Assembly: GCA_947581635.1 (NCBI GenBank)
Contig: CANPVE010000003.1
Location: 1 to 64,000 of the forward strand
Origin: an uncultured Clostridia bacterium
GTDB taxonomy: Bacteria > Bacillota > Clostridia > Oscillospirales > Acutalibacteraceae
Reading direction: 5' to 3'
Length of the DNA stretch: 64,000 nucleotides
In this document: positions 51,458 to 60,265 of the stretch, in pieces
How positions within the stretch are numbered: the stretch's first letter is position 1
Layout of the letters: each line of letters opens with the position of its first letter
Notes under the pieces: generated by a model
Told to the model about the DNA's origin: nothing
Seen by the model: the letters and a program-made list of their open reading frames with translations, nothing else
Database searches by the model: none
Position numbers and translations under genes: made by a program

Positions 51458-53911
51458 TTACGATATAGGCTTAAAATCTGTCTGAACATAGAAATCTCTT
51501 TCCACGTCATGTTTAATGTTAAATATTCTTATTGTAACTTTGCAGTATGGTTTCGAGAAGTCTATCGAGTCACCTGTGGATGCAGCGTCGCTGAGCAGCT
51601 TTTTCACCATGGCGCTGGAATCCACAGTCACGGTCTGCACATCGACAGATTTGTATTCTCCGTCATACTCATCATAATACTCGCCATACCAATACTGATT
51701 TGATTCAGACTCAGCATAATCGTAATTGTTTGATGTTACAAGATCATAACATATAGTAGCGCGCTTTTGCGTTCCGAAATAGTCTGCGGAAATATCCACA
51801 TAACAGTAATCATCGTAATCGACGTCATTGAGAGTATCCAATATCTTTGGAATCTTTGAATTGCAAGTCTTGACAATAAACGCATAAGTCTTGGGGAATG
51901 TCGCCATGTCAATCACCATGTTCTGGTCAAAGAAGTAATTGGATTCATACAGATGACCCTCTTCGTAGCCTCCTATTTCCAAAATAAAGTCGCCCGCTTC
52001 AAGGGTGCCGGGCACTATCTCGCAGCCTTGGATATAATAGTCCCCCAGCTTGTAGGATTTGCTAACCAGTTTAATGTCGCTTACCGGATTCTCTTTGCCC
52101 ACTGTGCCGACGTCGCTGTCGCTCACATTCTCGCTTACAGTGACTTCGGGCATTTCCGTGTCAACCGAATTGAAGCTGTAATTTGAATAAAGCGATTTCT
52201 TCATATAGTTCAGTTTCTGTTCGTCGGACATAGCTCTGTATTCTTCTATGAAGCAATCATAAATCGCGGTCGCTTCTTTAGAGGTTAAGCCTGTGATTTC
52301 AAAGTCTATATTAAGCTTTTCCGAATCGGGCAGAGCGAGGAATTTATTCATATATTCCTTGTCGCTCGTGATTGCCGCCTCCATCTGCTCAATATGCTTC
52401 TTGTCGAATGGTATGGAACGCGTTATTTTTTTGCCGTTTCTGAGATTGAGCGCTACGGAAATCATTTGTACGTCACTCGTGCCGCCATACCGTTGTTCAT
52501 TCAAATCAGATACTTTATCAAACGCGGACTTGGAGTTTTTGTTATAAAACTCGACGTAATCATTTATATAAGACGCAATATACTTGATGATCTCGGGATC
52601 CTTGAAGCTGCTGTCTTCGGTGACGGTTCGCCCGTAGGTTTTCTCCAAGCGGAATATCGCCAGACTGTCGTCAAGGTTCTCGTTTCGCACCAGTGAGAAG
52701 GATTCCACGTCATTGACGTCAACCGTGGTCTTGAATTCGGCATTGCGGCAGAGATATCCCGCTCCCAAAATCACCAGTGAAATAACCACGGGTATAGGAA
52801 GATACTTGTACGCGCGGTGTGAGTGCTTAGCGTCAAAGGTGAAGAGAAATTCACAAATCCAAAATGCGGCTGCGAATATAGCAACTATCAATATGGCTGC
52901 AACTATACTGTAAAGACAGTCATCAATATTCAGCCGATAACCGAACAGCCAAAAACCTGAAATGATGTTGGGCAAAAGCGACGTTAAAAGGCAGCATACA
53001 GGCAAAATTACCGACAAGAGAGACACCACATGGGCGGTCTTGTTTACGAAGGGACTTCCGGCGGTGTCACCTGTGCGGACAGAGGCAAAGAGAAGTGAAA
53101 CCGCGACATATATCACACCCATAAGCAGACAAAAGAGTATGGCATTTGTGCTGCTGAATATTCCAAAGATATTGGGCCAATCATAATAAATACCATTGTA
53201 AACGAAGACGTCTCCTGTTATTTCATTTAAAAAAATAGAAAGCGGATCGCAGAGGTAAAAGCCCTCCGGATATGTGACAAAACCAAAATGGGAGTAATAG
53301 TCATTCACCCACGAATTGAACGATCCCCATAGAGCAAACGGAACAAACACAAGCCCTGCCACCGTCATAAGCACGTTTATAATCCGACCGCTGAGCGTTA
53401 TTGCCAACATCATTATGCCCAGTATCATAAACGCGAACACTATGTTGCCCGCCAAAGCCTGCATACAGCAGGCAAGAGTTTTTACATCTCTCACGAGCAT
53501 GACAATTGTATTAGGCAAATGAGACACACATATTCCCATCACAGTCCACGCAAAGACCGAAGCGGAAAAATTAAGCCATATCGTACCGACGGAATTCGGC
53601 GTGGAACAGTAAAAGTCCCTCGCCTTGCCCGAGCGCATGAAATGCGACATATACAGCATGGCGCCGAATATAAACACAGCGGATAAAAATGCCGCGTACA
53701 GGATATATTCTTCAAAATAAAAATCTATATATTCTGTGAGAACGTATTGTTTTTGATACATGATCCCATCAAAGGTACTTGGCAATAAAAATACCGGAAA
53801 AGCGGCAATTATAATATAGATAATGCCGGGAAATTTGAGCTGCCGCATACCCTCAAGAAAAATTGATAGTTTAAGTTTGGGTGCGGTATGATTTGTAAAA
53901 AATTTCTTCAT
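51458..53911 (-). CDS. Large ABC transporter permease with extracytoplasmic domain (DUF6449-like)
   Basis: An 817-residue protein. The N-terminal 400 residues contain about nine membrane segments, including the ABC-2-like LYMSHFMRSGKARDFYCSTP loop. The C-terminal 400 residues are a soluble, probably extracellular, beta-rich domain (from SFSLVRNENLDDSLAIFRLE onward) like DUF6449 proteins of clostridial YtrA/ABC operons. It pairs with the ATPase encoded 33 bp upstream. Function is probably response to membrane-active compounds, by analogy to the ytr operon of B. subtilis. The ATG follows AGAAAGGATT. It is the final gene of the GntR-ABC operon. Confidence 0.8.
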   Translation of the reverse strand: MKKFFTNHTAPKLKLSIFLEGMRQLKFPGIIYIIIAAFPVFLLPSTFDGIMYQKQYVLTEYIDFYFEEYILYAAFLSAVFIFGAMLYMSHFMRSGKARDFYCSTPNSVGTIWLNFSASVFAWTVMGICVSHLPNTIVMLVRDVKTLACCMQALAGNIVFAFMILGIMMLAITLSGRIINVLMTVAGLVFVPFALWGSFNSWVNDYYSHFGFVTYPEGFYLCDPLSIFLNEITGDVFVYNGIYYDWPNIFGIFSSTNAILFCLLMGVIYVAVSLLFASVRTGDTAGSPFVNKTAHVVSLLSVILPVCCLLTSLLPNIISGFWLFGYRLNIDDCLYSIVAAILIVAIFAAAFWICEFLFTFDAKHSHRAYKYLPIPVVISLVILGAGYLCRNAEFKTTVDVNDVESFSLVRNENLDDSLAIFRLEKTYGRTVTEDSSFKDPEIIKYIASYINDYVEFYNKNSKSAFDKVSDLNEQRYGGTSDVQMISVALNLRNGKKITRSIPFDKKHIEQMEAAITSDKEYMNKFLALPDSEKLNIDFEITGLTSKEATAIYDCFIEEYRAMSDEQKLNYMKKSLYSNYSFNSVDTEMPEVTVSENVSDSDVGTVGKENPVSDIKLVSKSYKLGDYYIQGCEIVPGTLEAGDFILEIGGYEEGHLYESNYFFDQNMVIDMATFPKTYAFIVKTCNSKIPKILDTLNDVDYDDYCYVDISADYFGTQKRATICYDLVTSNNYDYAESESNQYWYGEYYDEYDGEYKSVDVQTVTVDSSAMVKKLLSDAASTGDSIDFSKPYCKVTIRIFNIKHDVERDFYVQTDFKPIS

Positions 53912-53944
53912 TGGTTTATCAATCCTTTCTGCCTAAGGCGCTTA

Positions 53945-54817
53945 TTATTTGCACTTGTAGATGAACACTTCCTCGAGTGAGAGCGGAAGCACGTTTATCA
54001 GAACGGGGTTTTTAGCCTTCAGCTGACTCTCCACCAAACCGCGCTCGTTTTCATAAACCACAGTGGCGACCATGCCGTCCTTGTGGAAGTTGACGATGTT
54101 CGCGCCGTCAAATTCAACCTTACTTTGATCAAAGTCATCGTTAAAGGCGATCTGCACTTTAATCAACGTCGCCTTTTCCTCGTCAAGGTCCGATTGAACA
54201 TTTATCCTGCCCTTATGGAGCATGGCAATGGAATCGCACATATTTTCCACTTCGTGCATCGAGTGGGTTGCCAAAATAACAGTGAGTCCACGGTCTACCA
54301 CCGCTTCGCACATGATCTCACGCATATTGTAGCGCTTGATTACATCCAGACCGTCGAACGTCTCGTCAATCAGCAGAATATCGGGCGTTGATGCAAGCGC
54401 CAATATAAGCGCGGCCTGACGCCTCATTCCCTTGCTCATAGAGCGAATAGGCTTCTTGCGGCTCGCCTCAAATTTCTCGGCAAGCTCTGCGTAGAACTTA
54501 TCATCAAACTTGGCGCGGGTATTTTTGCAAAGCTTCGCCATGCTGTCCATGTTGCAATTTGGCAGAAAATAGAGGTCATCTGGAACGTAAATCAGATTTT
54601 TCCTCACCTCGGGGCGTCCGGCTATGTCCTCGCCGTCTATGGTTATCTGTCCGCCGTCCACCGTGTAAACACCGGACAATGCGCGCATAAGCGTCGACTT
54701 TCCCGCGCCGTTGGAGCCTACCAGACCAAATATGCTGCCTGTTTGCACACACATATTCACCGAATCCAGCGCGGTAAAGTCATCGAACTTCTTTGTGACA
54801 TTTATCGCATTTATCAT
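53945..54817 (-). CDS. ABC transporter ATP-binding protein (YtrB-like)
   Basis: A 290-residue ABC ATPase. Walker A is GSNGAGKSTLMRAL, the signature reads SMSKGMRRQAALIL, Walker B is ILLIDETFDGLDVIKRYNMR and the switch His is in LATHSMHE. The Q-loop region LIYVPDDLYFLPNCNMDS is typical of YtrB/YhcH proteins that act with GntR-YtrA regulators. The C-terminal 70 residues are an extension beyond the nucleotide-binding domain. It energises the large permease encoded downstream. It is co-transcribed with the GntR regulator 32 bp upstream. Confidence 0.94.
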   Translation of the reverse strand: MINAINVTKKFDDFTALDSVNMCVQTGSIFGLVGSNGAGKSTLMRALSGVYTVDGGQITIDGEDIAGRPEVRKNLIYVPDDLYFLPNCNMDSMAKLCKNTRAKFDDKFYAELAEKFEASRKKPIRSMSKGMRRQAALILALASTPDILLIDETFDGLDVIKRYNMREIMCEAVVDRGLTVILATHSMHEVENMCDSIAMLHKGRINVQSDLDEEKATLIKVQIAFNDDFDQSKVEFDGANIVNFHKDGMVATVVYENERGLVESQLKAKNPVLINVLPLSLEEVFIYKCK

Positions 54818-54849
54818 CTTGGTAATTTCAATCCTTTCTGTATATTACT

Positions 54850-55236
54850 TCAATTTTCTCCGCCTGCGGCCTGCCGCGAATACCCGCGTTCCACCGCCGT
54901 GATAACCTGCTGTTTGTCTATGCCCGCGCTCGCGAACTGCGCGCACATACTCTCGATAGTGATAAGCTCCCGCTCCAGTTCACCGCGCAGTATCTTGCGC
55001 GCTTCACCGCTTATGAAACTGCCCTTGCCGGGAACCGCATAGATAAGCCCACGCGACAGCATATTTGTATAGGCCTTCTGTATGGTGTTGGGATTGGCGG
55101 CAATTTCCGAAGCAACAGCCCTGACCGAAGGCATTGGCGCGTCGGTAGGCATTATTCCCGTGAGAATAAACCTCTCGGTTTGCCGAACGATTTGCTCATA
55201 CACGGGAATTCCGCTGAGATTGTCTATAGCGTACAC
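54850..55236 (-). CDS. GntR-family transcriptional regulator, YtrA subfamily
   Basis: A 128-residue regulator. The winged helix at residues 12-75 is typical (GIPVYEQIVRQTERFILTGI, PMPSVRAVASEIAANPNTIQ, KAYTNMLSRGLIYAVPGKGS), and the short C-terminal helix pair (about 50 residues) marks the YtrA subfamily, which lacks a metabolite-binding domain. YtrA proteins repress their own operon and respond to cell-wall antibiotics. The start is GTG at 55234-55236 with a GGGGGTGAT site. An inverted repeat that fits its operator lies at the transcription start (55301-55321). Confidence 0.92.
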   Translation of the reverse strand: MYAIDNLSGIPVYEQIVRQTERFILTGIMPTDAPMPSVRAVASEIAANPNTIQKAYTNMLSRGLIYAVPGKGSFISGEARKILRGELERELITIESMCAQFASAGIDKQQVITAVERGYSRQAAGGEN

Positions 55237-55300
55237 TAAACATCACCCCCAATAAGTAAATTGACAACGCATAACACAACTCAGAACTAGGATTCATAAT

Positions 55301-55321
55301 TGTACTATGTCGATTAGTACA
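55301..55321. promoter_or_regulatory. Probable YtrA-type operator
   Basis: TGTACT-N9-AGTACA, a perfect 6-bp inverted repeat centred just downstream of the expected transcription start of the GntR-ABC operon. A repressor bound here would block initiation. Assignment to the adjacent GntR protein is by position and resemblance to YtrA sites. Confidence 0.65.
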
Positions 55322-55326
55322 CTTAT

Positions 55327-55355
55327 ATAATACATAACTGAAACGCGTTTGTCAA
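55327..55355 (-). promoter_or_regulatory. Promoter of the GntR-ABC operon
   Basis: On the minus strand TTGACA (55350-55355), 17-bp spacer, TATTAT (55327-55332). The start point falls near 55320, at the edge of the operator. Confidence 0.8.
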
Positions 55356-55510
55356 GAGAAAATTTAAAATTTATTTTTAATGTTATCCCGATAAAAGGTC
55401 GCTAATCGCACCGTAAATCGTCTATATGCCTTATTTATTCCCGCATTTACCTTATGTTCCGTCCAATTCGATAAATTTTTCGATATTTCAAAAATATATG
55501 AAAAAAGCTC

Positions 55511-55538
55511 TTGACAAAACGGAAAAAAAGGATATAAT
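55511..55538 (+). promoter_or_regulatory. Promoter of tRNA-Gln
   Basis: TTGACA (55511-55516), 16-bp spacer, TATAAT (55533-55538), both perfect. About 35 bp upstream of the tRNA. The stretch 55356-55510 before it shows nothing else. Confidence 0.85.
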
Positions 55539-55578
55539 TATATAGGTCTCACGGAGACGACGGCAAAAACCGAAATAT

Positions 55579-55652
55579 TGCGGAATTGTGTAAGGGTAGC
55601 ACGACAGACTCTGACTCTGTTTGTCTGGGTTCGAATCCTAGTTCCGCAGCCA
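55579..55652 (+). tRNA. tRNA-Gln (anticodon CTG)
   Basis: 74 nt including encoded CCA. Acceptor TGCGGAA/TTCCGCA, discriminator G, short D-arm GTG/CAC, anticodon stem ACAGA/TCTGT with loop CTCTGAC (anticodon CTG, reads CAG), T-arm CTGGG-TTCGAAT-CCTAG. Own promoter and terminator. Confidence 0.95.
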
Positions 55653-55657
55653 CGAAG

Positions 55658-55693
55658 CGTCATCTTGCTTTTGCAGGGTGACGTTTTTGTTTT
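55658..55693 (+). terminator. Terminator of tRNA-Gln
   Basis: An 11-bp stem allowing G-U pairs (55658-55668 with 55673-55683), loop TTTT, followed by TTTTTGTTTT. Confidence 0.85.
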
Positions 55694-55788
55694 ATCTGGC
55701 GATATTTAAAATTTAGTGGAAATGGAATGTTTATTTCGTGTTCGCCTCAGTTCTTCCCTAATCCCGGCGAGTTTTGCTCGCTCCGCCA

Positions 55789-55816
55789 TTGACAAATTGA
55801 TTTTGCGTATTTTTAT
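55789..55816 (+). promoter_or_regulatory. Putative promoter of the DUF421-DUF4363 pair
   Basis: TTGACA (55789-55794), 16-bp spacer and TTTTAT (55811-55816). The -35 is perfect, the -10 only four of six. Confidence 0.45.
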
Positions 55817-55874
55817 CAATACTTCGGTTACAATAAATACATGAAAAAGCCGATTAAGGAGGGCTTTGGAGAAA

Positions 55875-56549
55875 ATGTATGTATCGCTTATACGAACCAT
55901 AGTACTTTACATCGTAGTTATATCCGCCGTGCGCATCATGGGCAAGCGTCAGATAAAGGAAATGCAGGCTTCCGAAATAGTGGTCACGCTTATGATATCC
56001 AACATAGCCACAATGCCTATGCAGGATGTCGGGATATCGATCTTTACCGCTATAGTTCCCATAGCCGCACTGGTCATTATGGAGGTGTCAATGTCATATC
56101 TCATGCTCAAGAGCCACAAATTCCGAGAAATTATCTCGGGGTTGCCGGTGGTGGTGATAGAAAAGGGCAAAATAAATCAGGCGGCCATGCGCTCGCTGCG
56201 TTTCAGCAATGAGGATTTATTTGGAGAGCTTCGCAAGAAGGATATATTCGATATCAGTTCCGTTGAATACGCGATTATAGAGACCGACGGCACACTCAGC
56301 GTGCTCCAGAAAAGCGGCGATCTGCCCGCGACTGCTTCACAGGTCGGAGCGGACAGCGGCAAAAGCGGGCTGAACGCGCTGATAATAAGCGACGGCAGCG
56401 TAGACAGACACTCCGCCGAACTGCTTGGCTGGACAACACAAAAAATAGCCATGGCGCTCAAATCCGAAAATGTGTCGATTGACGACGTTTTCATAATGTC
56501 GGGAAATTCCGACGGCGATTTTAAGATAGTAAAGAGGGTCACAGCATGA
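55875..56549 (+). CDS. DUF421 (YetF-like) membrane protein
   Basis: A 224-residue protein: three membrane segments in the first 85 residues, then a cytoplasmic domain. VISAVRIMGKRQIKEMQASE, IVVTLMISNIATMPMQDVGI and GLPVVVIEKGKINQAAMRSL, followed by FSNEDLFGELRKKDIFDI and EYAIIETDGTLSVL, match the YetF/DUF421 family. Its role is unknown; in spore-formers related proteins (SpoVA-neighbour or germination-linked) appear in envelopes. The ATG at 55875 has AGGAGGG twelve bases upstream; TTG at 55866 is an alternative. It overlaps the DUF4363 gene by 4 bp. Confidence 0.88.
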   Translation: MYVSLIRTIVLYIVVISAVRIMGKRQIKEMQASEIVVTLMISNIATMPMQDVGISIFTAIVPIAALVIMEVSMSYLMLKSHKFREIISGLPVVVIEKGKINQAAMRSLRFSNEDLFGELRKKDIFDISSVEYAIIETDGTLSVLQKSGDLPATASQVGADSGKSGLNALIISDGSVDRHSAELLGWTTQKIAMALKSENVSIDDVFIMSGNSDGDFKIVKRVTA

Positions 56550-56947
56550 AGATAAACCGAGCCAAAACCGCACTGTTCCTCTGTGTGTTTTTGATTGGAT
56601 TTTGTACCTTTGCGCTGCTTAACACACGACGCATCAGCAGGAGAATGGGAGAATTGGTAAACGACGCGAGGTCCGTAAGTATGTCCGACAAAAGCCCCGA
56701 AAGTGATTCCGAATCAATCGCCGGAATGATAGACGAAATTAAAAGCGCGTGGCAAAAATACGAGCCTCTGCTTGATATATACTCAAGCCACAATGAGGTA
56801 GAGCGAATTTCCGAAAACGTCAATAATTTGCAGGCGCTTTATGACACGCACCAATACGCTCAGCTCAATGTATCGTTGTGCAAGATAACCGAAGCATTGA
56901 AGCATCTTATGAGAACGGAACTGCCAACCGTGGATAATATTTTGTGA
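56546..56947 (+). CDS. DUF4363 family protein
   Basis: A 133-residue protein with one N-terminal membrane segment (about 8-25, ALFLCVFLIGFCTFALLN) and an extracytoplasmic helical domain that matches DUF4363: MIDEIKSAWQKYEPLLDIYS, HNEVERISENVNNLQALYD and LNVSLCKITEALKHLMRTE. DUF4363 genes are very often directly downstream of DUF421 in Clostridia, as here with a 4-bp overlap, so the two products probably act together. Function unknown. The pair ends at a terminator. Confidence 0.88.
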   Translation: MKINRAKTALFLCVFLIGFCTFALLNTRRISRRMGELVNDARSVSMSDKSPESDSESIAGMIDEIKSAWQKYEPLLDIYSSHNEVERISENVNNLQALYDTHQYAQLNVSLCKITEALKHLMRTELPTVDNIL

Positions 56948-56951
56948 AAAT

Positions 56952-56997
56952 AAAAATGCGCATGGATAATTTTTATCGCCATGCGCGTTTTTTATTT
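56952..56997. terminator. Bidirectional terminator, DUF4363 and NUDIX genes
   Basis: Perfect stem GCGCATGG (56958-56965) with CCATGCGC (56979-56986), loop of 13, T-runs on both strands. It serves both converging genes. Confidence 0.85.
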
Positions 56998-57502
56998 ACG
57001 ACATTTTTGCTGTAAGTATATCTTTCACAATATAGTATCGTCTGTAGACAGGCTCGGGAACTTCTCCGTTTTCTATCATGCGCTCGAATTCGCCAAACGT
57101 AACCCATTTGGCTGCCACCGTTTCGCCCTCCTGCATAATGAGGTTTGATATTTCCACGTTCTTTCGCACGAGGTATATATCCATAAACGCCGTCCTGCCG
57201 CGGCTGGTGAGAAGAAATTTAATCTCACCCGCACCCGCGTCAATACCTGTTTCCTCGCGAAGCTCGCGCATCGCGGCGGTAAGCGAATCCTCGCCGGCCA
57301 ACACCGAACCGCCCGTCACCTCCCACATACTTGGGAAAGGCAGCTTGTCGGGCGCGCGAAGCGTAAGCAGCAATTCGCCGCGCGAATTCACAGTGAATAT
57401 CTCAACCGTGCGGTGATACACCCCTGGTGGAAAGTCTTCACCGCGCACATGGGTACGCCCCGTAGGACTGCCGTTCTCGTCAAGCAGGTCCCATAATTCC
57501 AT
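56996..57502 (-). CDS. NUDIX hydrolase (YfcD-like)
   Basis: A 168-residue NUDIX protein. The Nudix box is complete: GSVLAGEDSLTAAMRELREE then TGI (about residues 65-87, G-X5-E-X7-REUXEEXGU). The N-terminal part MELWDLLDENGSPTGRTHVR and GVYHRTVEIFTVNSRGELLL match the subgroup near isopentenyl-diphosphate isomerase and YfcD. Substrate is unknown; subgroup members hydrolyse nucleoside diphosphate derivatives. The ATG at 57500-57502 has GGAGGTG six bases upstream; an open frame extends to 57577 but covers the rnpB terminator. It may be read from leakage of the rnpB transcript. Confidence 0.92.
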   Translation of the reverse strand: MELWDLLDENGSPTGRTHVRGEDFPPGVYHRTVEIFTVNSRGELLLTLRAPDKLPFPSMWEVTGGSVLAGEDSLTAAMRELREETGIDAGAGEIKFLLTSRGRTAFMDIYLVRKNVEISNLIMQEGETVAAKWVTFGEFERMIENGEVPEPVYRRYYIVKDILTAKMS

Positions 57503-57544
57503 AAAAAACACCTCCGAATCCTGCAAGTTAAAACAATGAAAAGA

Positions 57545-57590
57545 AAGCAAAGAAAACACAGGCGCTGTCTCAGCCATGGAAACAGCGCCT
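57545..57590 (-). terminator. Terminator of RNase P RNA
   Basis: GGCGCTGT (57561-57568) pairs with ACAGCGCC (57582-57589); on the minus strand the hairpin is followed by TGTGTTTTCTTT. Confidence 0.75.
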
Positions 57591-57602
57591 TGATTTTAAA
57601 GA

Positions 57603-57954
57603 CGTGAGCAGAACTGTAAGCCGAGTTCTGTCGTGAACGGTCATCTATCTCGACTGTACATTGCTGCACAGCTCCAGCCATCTCCCAGGAACGCGACGGG
57701 CAGCCGCAAAATGTTCCACCACGATGTTGCATCGGATAGGGTTTACAGGGCTGTCCGGTCTCCCGCACAGCCGGTGAGCTCTTACCTCGCCTTTCCACCC
57801 TTACCAATCCGAAGATTGGCGGTATATCTCTGTTGCACTTTCCCTAAGGTCACCCTCGGCGGCCGTTAGCCGTTATCCTTGCCCTGCGATGCTCGGACTT
57901 TCCTCATGCAATGCCCTTTGGAGCAAAGCACGCGACCGTTTATTCTACTCACTC
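57603..57954 (-). ncRNA. rnpB: RNase P RNA component
   Basis: About 350 nt read on the minus strand. The 5' conserved block GAGGAAAGTCCGAGC is at about 57887-57905, followed by GGCTAACGGCCGCCGAGGG, the ACAGAGA element and GGTAAGGGTGGAAAGGCG, and the 3' CGGCTTACAGTTCTGCTCAC. The two ends pair as helix P1 (GTGAGTAGAA with TTCTGCTCAC). It is the catalytic RNA that removes 5' leaders from tRNA precursors. Strong promoter and terminator flank it. Exact ends are estimated from P1. Confidence 0.96.
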
Positions 57955-57958
57955 GACT

Positions 57959-57987
57959 ATTGTACAATAATTTGCTCGGATTGTCAA
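57959..57987 (-). promoter_or_regulatory. Promoter of rnpB
   Basis: On the minus strand TTGACA (57982-57987), 17-bp spacer, TACAAT (57959-57964), placing the start at the RNA 5' end. Confidence 0.85.
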
Positions 57988-58090
57988 ATTAATTTTTTTG
58001 AGACTGTATCTCTATAAATATTCAGTGTACAAATGATACACATGATAGTTCATCGGTTTAGTTATATATTCATGTAATTATCAAAAATTA

Positions 58091-58149
58091 TATAGTTAAA
58101 TAAGATGATTCTTGACTTATTATTATCTTTGTGGTAATATTTAACTATA
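58091..58149. promoter_or_regulatory. Promoter inside a 12-bp perfect inverted repeat
   Basis: Arms TATAGTTAAATA (58091-58102) and TATTTAACTATA (58138-58149), 35 bp apart. Between and overlapping them on the plus strand is the promoter TTGACT (58112-58117), 17 bp, TAATAT (58135-58140). The right arm overlaps the -10. It drives the ABC transporter genes at 58214 and looks like an operator for an unidentified regulator. A second, shorter repeat GTGTA-N7-TACAC lies near 58023-58039. Confidence 0.65.
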
Positions 58150-58213
58150 GCATTATGGAACTGTTTACTTTCACAATAAACAATCAATGAAAAGTGGGAG
58201 GTACAACTGTGGA

Positions 58214-60265
58214 ATGAAATGGATTAAATTATTGTGTTTTGCCCTGCTGGCTGCGATAGGGTTTATATTTACGGGCGAAAATTTTATCCTCTATCTCGGC
58301 GGATTTGAAGATCAATGCATCTACACGACTTTTTACACTACGCCCTCTTCGGAAACTGAAGAAGAAGATATGGTCAACGATATCATCAGGGAAGCCGAAA
58401 ATGCGGGAATCGGCATCTTTACTGTAGTTGGAGACAACGCCAGTCCCCTGCGGCACGCGATTAAAATTTATGCCGCCAACGGAGCCGACGAGTTTATCAA
58501 GGAGAATTGTCAAGTCGATCAGAAACAGTACCGAAGCCTTCTTTTGGGGATTTGTGACGTTGAGTTTTATTCATTCGACAAATTAATTGACAACAATGAG
58601 AATATAGCGGACATTAGAGACTTTTACATAACAGGCGATATGGAATCCGCCAGAGAATTCAATGCCGCCTATGGCGGGAAGTTTCCAAAGCCTGGCGTAA
58701 GAAATAATTCCGATATGTACGTCTTTGGAATATGGAGCATAATCGCCGTTGTAGTTCTGTTCCTCACCTGTTTCGAGATCCAGTTCAACAGGAAAGAATG
58801 TTATGTATGCGTCACGTTGGGAACCAATATTTCACGCCTGCTGCTCAAGTTCCTATTGCCCGACCTCATTGTGTTTTTTGCGGTGTTTTTCACAGAATAC
58901 GCGATTCTGGGCAGGTTTACCAACACTGCGTTTATGTTTCAGAGCGCGCTGCTCGCGTTTATTTTGATGGTCTGCCTGGATATCATCTTCTATACTGTGG
59001 GATTCGGCACATTCCAAATCAAAAAAGCGTTTTCCGGGTTATCCCTTACCAACAGGCAGCTGCGATCCGCCTATGCGCTCAAGCTGGTCACCATGGTAAT
59101 TGCGCTGCTGGTAATATCAAGCAACATATCGCAAATCGACAGCGTTTTTAAATACTATCAACTGAGCGACTTTTTTGATATGTACAGCGATTACTCCTTT
59201 ATTGCACTTACTTGCGACTTGGACGAAAAAGCCGATGCCGATATTGATGAAGTTGAATATGATTATACAGTGAGGTATACTAAATTTTATCTCAAGCAGC
59301 ACGAAGAGGGAAACTCCGTAGCATTATCTTACAACTCGGTGTATGTTATTGCCGACAGTGGAGCTTTTAAATACCTTTCCAATAAGATTGATGAGATGGC
59401 TTTATTAGACAGTTCCAAGGAATTTTCTATATTGATTCCCAAAAACATAAACAAAGATGAACAAGAGAGTATTTCATCTATCATCTCCAATATGAATGAA
59501 GTTTATTCGGAGGAAGAATCCGCATTCGTTGATTTGGAGAGGAGTTACGAAATCGTTTACTACGAAGGAGACGTCAACATATGTGGTATTACTACATATG
59601 GGGGCGAAATAGATTTTTGTAAAAATGTAAAAAATCCTATTATTCTATATATCCATGACTACGATTCCGTTGATGAAAAGATCAACACAATTGATCAGCA
59701 TGAAGGTACCGACACAAGCTTTTTAGCCTCTCCAGAACTCAAAATGCCCGAATTTATATATTCACCATACAGCTACAATGCACTTTTTAACACCCCCGAT
59801 GAAGAACTGCAAGAGTTTGTAAATTCGCACAATGCCGATCACAATCCGGGATATGTGGTTACGAACGCCAAGGAAATGTATGAGTATTACAAAAAAACCT
59901 ACGACAAGATTTTAATGCTGAACAGCGTCGCGTCAATTCTCGCCATTCTGCTGGAAATCATAGTTTCGATTACTATTATCAGAACCGAATACAACATGAA
60001 TGCCAGAGAATTATTTATCAGAAAGACAATGGGCTACAGTGCATTTCAAAATAACAAACACATTATCCTGTACTCCGTTATCCCGCTGAGTATTTTTATA
60101 GTCGTAAGTTTTGCACTGTATTTGTTTGGCAAAATAGATATAATGCTCTATTACGCCCTCATAGGAATATTGCTTCTAATCTCCGAAATGCTGTTTATCT
60201 GCCTGTTTATACTGAAAATGGAGAAAGTAAGCACAAATAAAATAATTAAAGGAGGTACTTTATGA
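58214..60265 (+). CDS. Bacteriocin-associated ABC permease (DUF1430-like)
   Basis: A 683-residue FtsX/MacB-like permease: one N-terminal segment, a 135-residue extracellular domain, four membrane segments (about 165-300), a second extracellular domain of about 240 residues, and three C-terminal segments. The pattern, and motifs such as NSDMYVFGIWSIIAVVVLFL and the conserved RKTMGYSAFQNNKHI near the end, fit the DUF1430 bacteriocin-associated family. Such transporters give immunity to or export peptides. The ATG at 58214 has GGAGG at 58197-58201, twelve bases upstream; an earlier ATG (58187) has no ribosome site. It overlaps the ATPase gene by 4 bp. No bacteriocin precursor is visible. Confidence 0.82.
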   Translation: MKWIKLLCFALLAAIGFIFTGENFILYLGGFEDQCIYTTFYTTPSSETEEEDMVNDIIREAENAGIGIFTVVGDNASPLRHAIKIYAANGADEFIKENCQVDQKQYRSLLLGICDVEFYSFDKLIDNNENIADIRDFYITGDMESAREFNAAYGGKFPKPGVRNNSDMYVFGIWSIIAVVVLFLTCFEIQFNRKECYVCVTLGTNISRLLLKFLLPDLIVFFAVFFTEYAILGRFTNTAFMFQSALLAFILMVCLDIIFYTVGFGTFQIKKAFSGLSLTNRQLRSAYALKLVTMVIALLVISSNISQIDSVFKYYQLSDFFDMYSDYSFIALTCDLDEKADADIDEVEYDYTVRYTKFYLKQHEEGNSVALSYNSVYVIADSGAFKYLSNKIDEMALLDSSKEFSILIPKNINKDEQESISSIISNMNEVYSEEESAFVDLERSYEIVYYEGDVNICGITTYGGEIDFCKNVKNPIILYIHDYDSVDEKINTIDQHEGTDTSFLASPELKMPEFIYSPYSYNALFNTPDEELQEFVNSHNADHNPGYVVTNAKEMYEYYKKTYDKILMLNSVASILAILLEIIVSITIIRTEYNMNARELFIRKTMGYSAFQNNKHIILYSVIPLSIFIVVSFALYLFGKIDIMLYYALIGILLLISEMLFICLFILKMEKVSTNKIIKGGTL

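Noticed and set aside
55706..55900. 64-codon minus-strand frame beside tRNA-Gln
   Set aside because: No ribosome site; runs over the promoter of the DUF421 gene and into its coding region.
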